A stretch of DNA of 39,083 bases from Wolbachia endosymbiont of Cylisticus convexus (GTDB lineage: Bacteria > Pseudomonadota > Alphaproteobacteria > Rickettsiales > Anaplasmataceae): the NCBI RefSeq assembly GCF_003344345.1, contig NZ_QPIP01000013.1:1-39083 (forward strand). The letters run 5' to 3'. Of the stretch, positions 34,583 through 39,083 are shown piece by piece (positions within the stretch are counted from its first letter, which is position 1; each line of letters opens with the position of its first letter). The position numbers and the translations under genes are program-made. The notes under the pieces are model-generated. The model ran no database searches. It was not told the DNA's origin and saw only the letters and a list, made by a program, of their open reading frames with translations.

Positions 34583-36118
34583 ATGACAAACACAAATGAA
34601 ACTATTTTCGCTTTATCGACCGTATTTGGTAAGTCAGGAGTTGCAGTAATCAGAATTTCAGGCAACTACGCGCTTAAAGCTTTGAATCATTTTCATATTA
34701 AGAAAGAAATTAAACCAAGGTTTGCTACTTTAGTTGATCTATATGATGATTCCAATCAATTGATAGATAATGGAATAATCATCTATTTCCCTGCTCCAAA
34801 CAGTTTTACTGGCGAGGATGTTATAGAGTTACAAGTGCATGGAAGCAAGGCAGTCGTAAAAATCATCTTGGAGGAATTATCAAAAATTTTCGTTATGGCC
34901 AGGCCTGGAGAATTCTCACTTAGGGCTTTTCTAAATAGTAAATTTGACTTAACGCAAATAGAAGGAATTGCAGACTTAATTGATGCTGAGACAAAAATGC
35001 AAGCTAAACAAGCGATTAAGCAGATATCAGGAGAATTGGAGAGACTATACAGCAATTGGAAGCAAAGATTGATAACGATACAATCCAAAATCGAAGCGTA
35101 TATAGACTTTCCAGAAGATATTTGGGCAGAAAAAAATGAATTAGAAAAAATTAGTAATGAAGTGCAAGCTCTTGTGCGGTTGATACGAGAGCATTTAAAT
35201 GATAATAGACGGGGTGAAAGGTTGCGTGAGGGTTTACATATTGTAATAACTGGTGAACCAAATGTCGGTAAATCAACGCTGTTTAATTTCTTAGCCAAGC
35301 GTGATATTGCTATTGTTTCTGAATATGCAGGCACAACAAGAGACGTGCTTGAAGCTCATATTGACATTGGCGGATACCCAATCATTCTCTCTGATACTGC
35401 TGGAATTCGTGAGAGTTCAGATCCAATAGAATCAGAAGGTATAAGTCGAGCGAAAAAGAGGTCTTGTGAAGCTGATTTAAGAATAGAACTATTTCCTTTT
35501 GAACAACGACATGATGTCAATTATCAAGCCACAGGCAATATACCATCTGTTGTACCAGTACAACTATGCAAATATTGTAATCAACAAACGGTGTCATCCC
35601 AGTGCGTGACACTGGGATCCAGATATAAAAATACTTGCAAATTATGCAATAGACAATGGATTCTGGAAACATGTGCTGAAAACAATGTTCATGATGAGAT
35701 AAGCTGGATTCCAGTGTCAGCTACTTGCATGACATCAGACCAAAATGATACTATTTATGTATTGAGCAAAGCTGACAATGCAGTTAGTGAAAAAAATATA
35801 CTGGTTGGCGGTGTAGATTTTCTACCTATTTCTATTCTAAAGGGAATAGGTACAAACAAATTGATCTCTCTTATAAAAGAGAAGGCAGAGGAAAAATTTG
35901 GGCATGATAGAGACACTCCTGTAATTACTCGGCAAAGACATAGGGGTCACATGCAGAAGGCGCTAGAACATTTACAACGTTTTAATATCGATAATCCAAT
36001 TGAGTTGATATCTGAAGATTTGAGGCTTGCTGCATTTGAACTTGGTGCAGTAATTGGAATTATTAATGTTGAGGAAATATTGGATAGTGTGTTTAGCAGT
36101 TTTTGTGTAGGTAAGTAA
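34583..36118 (+). CDS. mnmE: tRNA-modifying GTPase MnmE with large insert in the G domain
   Basis: 511 residues against about 450 usual. MnmE with MnmG modifies U34 of certain tRNAs. N-terminal folate-binding domain ([20 protein letters not shown]), helical domain, G domain with G1 GEPNVGKST (224-232), G2 GTTRD, G3 DTAG (281-284) and a G4 variant LSKADN (SKAD for NKxD), and the C-terminal motif CVGK with catalytic Cys. Residues about 308-388, between G3 and G4, have no counterpart in typical MnmE. This insert contains CKYC (329-332) and CKLC (352-355), and between them a palindromic element. The whole frame is open. Whether the protein still works cannot be told; the motifs on both sides are preserved. 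Confidence 0.92.
   Translation: MTNTNETIFALSTVFGKSGVAVIRISGNYALKALNHFHIKKEIKPRFATLVDLYDDSNQLIDNGIIIYFPAPNSFTGEDVIELQVHGSKAVVKIILEELSKIFVMARPGEFSLRAFLNSKFDLTQIEGIADLIDAETKMQAKQAIKQISGELERLYSNWKQRLITIQSKIEAYIDFPEDIWAEKNELEKISNEVQALVRLIREHLNDNRRGERLREGLHIVITGEPNVGKSTLFNFLAKRDIAIVSEYAGTTRDVLEAHIDIGGYPIILSDTAGIRESSDPIESEGISRAKKRSCEADLRIELFPFEQRHDVNYQATGNIPSVVPVQLCKYCNQQTVSSQCVTLGSRYKNTCKLCNRQWILETCAENNVHDEISWIPVSATCMTSDQNDTIYVLSKADNAVSEKNILVGGVDFLPISILKGIGTNKLISLIKEKAEEKFGHDRDTPVITRQRHRGHMQKALEHLQRFNIDNPIELISEDLRLAAFELGAVIGIINVEEILDSVFSSFCVGK
35504..35746 (+). repeat. Coding insert in mnmE with palindromic element
   Basis: The palindrome is at 35590-35623 (GGTGTCATCCCAGTGCGTGA then CACTGGGATCCAG). 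GTGTCAGCTACTTGCATGAC at 35714-35733 is the reverse complement of a motif found at 11366 and 37811 next to other elements of the family. So most of the insert seems derived from repeat-associated sequence, and it keeps the reading frame. Confidence 0.75.
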
Positions 36119-36165
36119 GATTTTTATAGATTGCTTGAAATTAAATATTGTGGTAAAAAAGAGGT

Positions 36166-36250
36166 GGACGGATGGCCGAGCGGTTTAAGGCACCAGTCTT
36201 GAAAACTGACGTACGGAAACGTACCATGGGTTCGAATCCCATTCCGTCCG
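36166..36250 (+). tRNA. tRNA-Ser (anticodon TGA)
   Basis: Acceptor GGACGGA pairs with TCCGTCC; anticodon loop CTTGAAA with TGA; long variable arm CGTACGGAAACGTAC typical of serine tRNAs; T-arm GGGTTCGAATCCC. CCA not encoded. 85 bases. Confidence 0.95.
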
Positions 36251-36420
36251 CACTTACTTCTCAGACTCATGATGTTAGTTAATTTTTAGAGCTTATTTAG
36301 ATGGTTCGTAACGCTGTAAATCTTATCTAATCTAGCTACGTCTTTTTAAAATACATCCCTTTGTAAATTGACCTTATTAGCGAAGAAAGCTAATATCTAT
36401 AAATAGATTACCATCTGAAT

Positions 36421-37425
36421 ATGGAAACCGATATAGTAATAATAGGTGCAGGGCCTGTTGGAATATTCACTGCTTTTCAAGCGGGAATGCTTGATATGAG
36501 ATGTCATATAATAGATATTTTGGATCAAGTAGGAGGACAATGCACAGCTCTTTACCCAGAAAAGCCAATATATGATATACCTGGTTATCCTGTAATTACT
36601 GCCCAAAAATTAATTGAGCAACTAATGGAGCAAGCTTCACCATTTGAGCCCGCTTACCATTTAAATCAAAAAGTGGAAAAGATTTCAAATAACGAAGGTG
36701 AAAACTTTACTGTCATAACGAGCATAGGTACAGAGGTAAAATGTAAGGCTGTTATCATTGCTGCAGGTAACGGAATGTTTGAACCTAACCGTCCACCCTT
36801 AAGTGATATATTAGAATATGAAAATAAATCTGTATTTTACAGTGTAAATAAAATTTCTGATTTTCAGGACAAAACTATAGTCATTGCAGGGGGGGGTGAT
36901 TCTGCGGCTGATTGGACCGTAGAACTTTCTAAAATTGCAAAGAAAATTTATGTGATACATAGAAGAAAGGAATTTCGCTGCACTCCTGAAACTAGAAATA
37001 AATTAGAATCACTTGAAATTGATGGAAAAATAGAACTTGTAGTACCATATCAATTACATGAACTAGCCGGAAATGACGGGCAGTTGATTGCAGTGATAGT
37101 AAAAAACATTGCCTCTAAGGAAGAAAAAGAAATATCCGCTGATTTTTTGCTGCCATTTTTTGGATTATCAATGAATCTTGGTCCAATAAACAATTGGGGT
37201 ATACAGTTAGAACATAGCCGCATAATTGTCGACCCAGCTACACTTAGAACCAGTAGAGATAGGATATATGCAATCGGAGATATAGCTACTTATTCAGGCA
37301 AACTCAAGTTGATACTAAATGGTTTTGCTGAGAGCGCAATGGCTTGTTATGACATATACAAAGTAATTCACAACTCTCCAGTTAACTTTCAATATTCAAC
37401 TTCAAAGGGAATTCATGGAAATTAA
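36421..37425 (+). CDS. Ferredoxin-NADP reductase-type flavoprotein
   Basis: 334 residues. Thioredoxin-reductase-like FAD/NAD(P) protein of the second ferredoxin-NADP reductase group (YumC-like). The FAD motif is VIIGAGPVGIFTA (7-19), followed by DQVGGQCTALYPEKPIYDIPG. The NADP motif is IAGGGDSAADW, and the C-terminal FAD motif is RIYAIGDIATYSG. The redox CxxC of thioredoxin reductases is absent, which separates it from TrxB. It probably supplies or takes electrons from ferredoxin in Fe-S assembly or related reactions. A run of eight G at 36889-36896 stays in frame. It stands alone after tRNA-Ser. Confidence 0.88.
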   Translation: METDIVIIGAGPVGIFTAFQAGMLDMRCHIIDILDQVGGQCTALYPEKPIYDIPGYPVITAQKLIEQLMEQASPFEPAYHLNQKVEKISNNEGENFTVITSIGTEVKCKAVIIAAGNGMFEPNRPPLSDILEYENKSVFYSVNKISDFQDKTIVIAGGGDSAADWTVELSKIAKKIYVIHRRKEFRCTPETRNKLESLEIDGKIELVVPYQLHELAGNDGQLIAVIVKNIASKEEKEISADFLLPFFGLSMNLGPINNWGIQLEHSRIIVDPATLRTSRDRIYAIGDIATYSGKLKLILNGFAESAMACYDIYKVIHNSPVNFQYSTSKGIHGN

Positions 37426-37543
37426 AGAGTAAGGACATGCATGAACCTGCATGCAGTTACCTCAAGCATAAGGGAATACAAACGAAAAAGATTACTTTAC
37501 AAACCTCATCAGTCTCCTTATCATGACAATAAGAGTATTTATC

Positions 37544-37786
37544 CTTGTTTTTGATACGCGCGGTCTCAACGACAAAATTCAGTAAAAAACTCAGACATTT
37601 ATTGGCAAATTACATAAAATTATAGCGGCTGCATGTCTTTTTTATTTTTTCTACATTCAGCCAAAACGCGCTTATTTTAAGCGTTAGCACATTATTATAA
37701 TGCCAATTTAAATTATTATAGGGTCAAAACTCGTTACACGGGGATTCTTTTGCCTTTTTTTCGCTTGGTAAAATTTTTAATATTTA
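37544..37786. repeat. Dispersed approx. 235-bp repeat, copy B
   Basis: Second copy of the repeat at 15051-15282, in the same orientation. It has a small extra segment (ACATAAA) compared with copy A. The ends of the match are abrupt: CTTGTTTTTGAT on the left and TTAATATTT on the right. Confidence 0.85.
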
Positions 37787-37876
37787 TAGCTAAAGTAATT
37801 TTAGAGAGGTGTTATGTAAGTAGCTGACACACAGCTGTACGAGCATTCATTTTTGAAGGTAAATTGCATAGCAAAG

Positions 37877-37909
37877 GTGTCATCCCAGTGCTTGACACTG
37901 GGATCCATC
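37877..37909. repeat. Palindromic element
   Basis: GTGTCATCCCAGTGCTTGAC followed by ACTGGGATCCATC; ATCCCAGTG pairs with CACTGGGAT. Nearly identical to the element in the thrS leader. Confidence 0.85.
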
Positions 37910-38008
37910 TCTTAATACAGCCTCATCAAAAATGTTGTGTTTTAACATAAAATTAGCTGCTTCTATGCTCATAAACTTAATATCCAATCAAATTTTCTGG
38001 ATTCCAGT

Positions 38009-39083
38009 GGCTTTGTTGCATCACTCAAGAGAAAAGAACTGGCAGTTACTGACAAAATTCATTATAGAATAGCCATTTAACCATTGAAGAAAAAATATGC
38101 CACAGCAAATGAAAGTCAGTAACTGCAATGAATATAACAAATTTCTCCAAGAAAGAGGAAATATTTTTCATTTTATTAATAGAAAATTGGTACGAACATG
38201 GTCCAAAAGTGTTCGGTGGCAACAATATTTACAGTGATAAAGTTGTGATTTTAGTGCATATAGTCGCTAGTCTCTTTAGAATTGGCTTAAGACAAACGGT
38301 AGGGTTTATAAAAGGATATTTGCAGCAAGTAGGAAAAGGCTTAGCAGTCATTAGCTATTCGCAGGCTTCAAGAAGGTTTAAAAAACTCAATATTAAGATC
38401 AATGATTGCAGAGTTGACAAAAACAATATGGAAGATATTGAAATTGCCATAGACAGTACAAGTATCAGTATTTATAATAATACCCCTGGTCACAGTAAGG
38501 AAAATAGTAAAGATAGAAAGTATCGCAGCTATGAACAGACAAGAAAATTGCATGTAATGTTGAATATAAATAGCAAAAACGCCATAGCTGTAAAATACAG
38601 TAACGGTGTCTACTCTGATCACTTGTGATCTGCTAAAAAAAGTTGATTTTCAGCATGTCGTAAAAGTACTATATGCCGATAGGGCGTACGATAGGCATAA
38701 GCTTTATAAATTATGCAAAGAATATAATATAAAAGCAAAAATTCTACCAAAAACCTGTGCAGCAGAGCATTTAAAAATAGACTACATGTCTGATAGGAAC
38801 ACTGCTATTAGGTTAATCAAATTACATAATGAAGATGGTATGAAGAAGTGGAAAGAAAAAGTAAATTATGGAAAGAGGTCATATATTGAGGTTTTTTTTT
38901 CGCGACTAAAACAAACATTTGGGTTTAGCTTTAGAAATAAATCCGAAGTAAATCGTGAAAAAGAATTGCTAATAAAATGCTACTTACTCAATAAATTTAT
39001 TGAAATTGGCGTCGCTAAATTTGAGATAGCTTCATGAATTTATTATACATTATCTACTATCCAAAGAGCGATGCAACAAAGCC
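38009..39083 (+). mobile_element. IS903-like insertion sequence (IS5 family), decayed
   Basis: Terminal inverted repeats GGCTTTGTTGCATC at 38009 and its complement GATGCAACAAAGCC at 39070-39083 bracket 1075 bases, close to the length of IS903 (1057). The start GGCTTTGTTG equals the IS903-group end. The right end is the window edge, so the second target copy is outside. The insertion splits a palindromic element (TTCTGGATTCCAGT). Confidence 0.88.
38097..39037 (+). pseudogene. Transposase of the IS903-like element, two frameshifts
   Basis: The DDE transposase is spread over three frames. Frame one starts at ATG 38097 (MPQQMKVSNCNEYNKFLQER) and stops at 38235-38237. Frame two covers IENWYEHGPKVFGGNNIYSD, through VDKNNMEDIEIAIDSTS (catalytic Asp region), to a stop near 38626 after NGVYSDH. 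Frame three continues CDLLKKVDFQHVVKVLYADRAYD (second Asp) to SYIEVFFSRLKQTFGF (Glu region) and the end at 39037. No single product can be made without frameshifting, so the copy is probably dead, though ends are intact and could be moved in trans. Confidence 0.85.

Larger units (their letters stand above)
37426..38008. other. Intergenic region with dispersed repeat and palindromes
   Basis: 583 bases with no gene. It holds repeat copy B (37544-37786), the motif GTTATGTAAGTAGCTGACAC (37811-37830), one full palindromic element and the left half of a second, cut by the IS903-like element at 38009. Confidence 0.7.

Noticed and set aside
38128..39037. Two separate functional genes or programmed frameshifting in the right-end transposase
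   Set aside because: There are two frame breaks, the first near the N-terminus, and no slippery site at either; decay is the simpler reading.

Overview
The window is AT-rich, gene-dense alphaproteobacterial DNA that I read as a Wolbachia chromosome (order Rickettsiales, obligate intracellular symbiont of arthropods or nematodes). The evidence is the Rickettsiales-type core proteins, scattered nuo (respiratory complex I) genes, IS110 and IS5/IS903-type insertion sequences, a relic of a phage-WO-like recombinase, and above all the dispersed palindromes built around TCATCCCAGTGCTTGACACTGGGAT, some of them read through in frame inside genes. The species call is inference from family recognition, not from a search.

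Layout. 1-2.2 kb: an IS110-type element and a relic of a second one. 2.2-5.1 kb: accessory DNA with a leucine-rich-repeat protein, an unknown protein, and a fused relic of a phage recombinase and an IS5-type transposase. 5.3-8.9 kb: core genes xerD, plsC, rpsT and a frameshifted gltA. 9.0-13.1 kb: two lineage-specific operons around a 1.2 kb palindrome cluster that encloses a GIY-YIG nuclease gene. 13.4-18.9 kb: ruvAB, a membrane-bound cytochrome c with an alpha/beta hydrolase, and uvrD. 19-20.4 kb: two unknown proteins, one with a glycine-rich membrane hairpin. 20.4-27.3 kb: a tight array nuoJ-nuoK-nuoL-nuoM-nuoN-birA-ccmD-ccmE ending in a good terminator. 27.4-29.4 kb: a two-gene unknown operon, one member being a 12-residue-repeat solenoid. 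29.5-37.4 kb: tRNA-Ala, tRNA-Lys, nuoF, infC, thrS, nuoI, mnmE, tRNA-Ser and a ferredoxin-NADP reductase-like gene. 37.5-39.1 kb: a dispersed repeat and a decayed IS903-like element that ends exactly at the right edge of the window.

Function. The core genes serve aerobic energy generation (citrate synthase, complex I subunits F, I, J-N, cytochrome c, haem delivery by CcmD/E), DNA repair and chromosome resolution (RuvAB, UvrD, XerD), translation (S20, IF3, ThrRS, three tRNAs, the tRNA-modifying GTPase MnmE) and biotin attachment (BirA). The lineage-specific proteins are candidates for host interaction but carry no recognisable enzymatic domain.

Most notable: (1) gltA and nuoL are each broken by one extra base in an 8-base homopolymer, while other 8-9 base homopolymers in the window stay in frame; (2) palindromic elements are read through in birA and in the GTPase domain of mnmE, the latter inside a larger insert with two CxxC pairs; (3) a GIY-YIG nuclease gene is bracketed by direct copies of the palindrome block; (4) an approx. 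18-copy 12-residue repeat protein shares a C-terminal tail with its operon partner; (5) a 235-bp dispersed non-coding repeat of unknown nature occurs twice.
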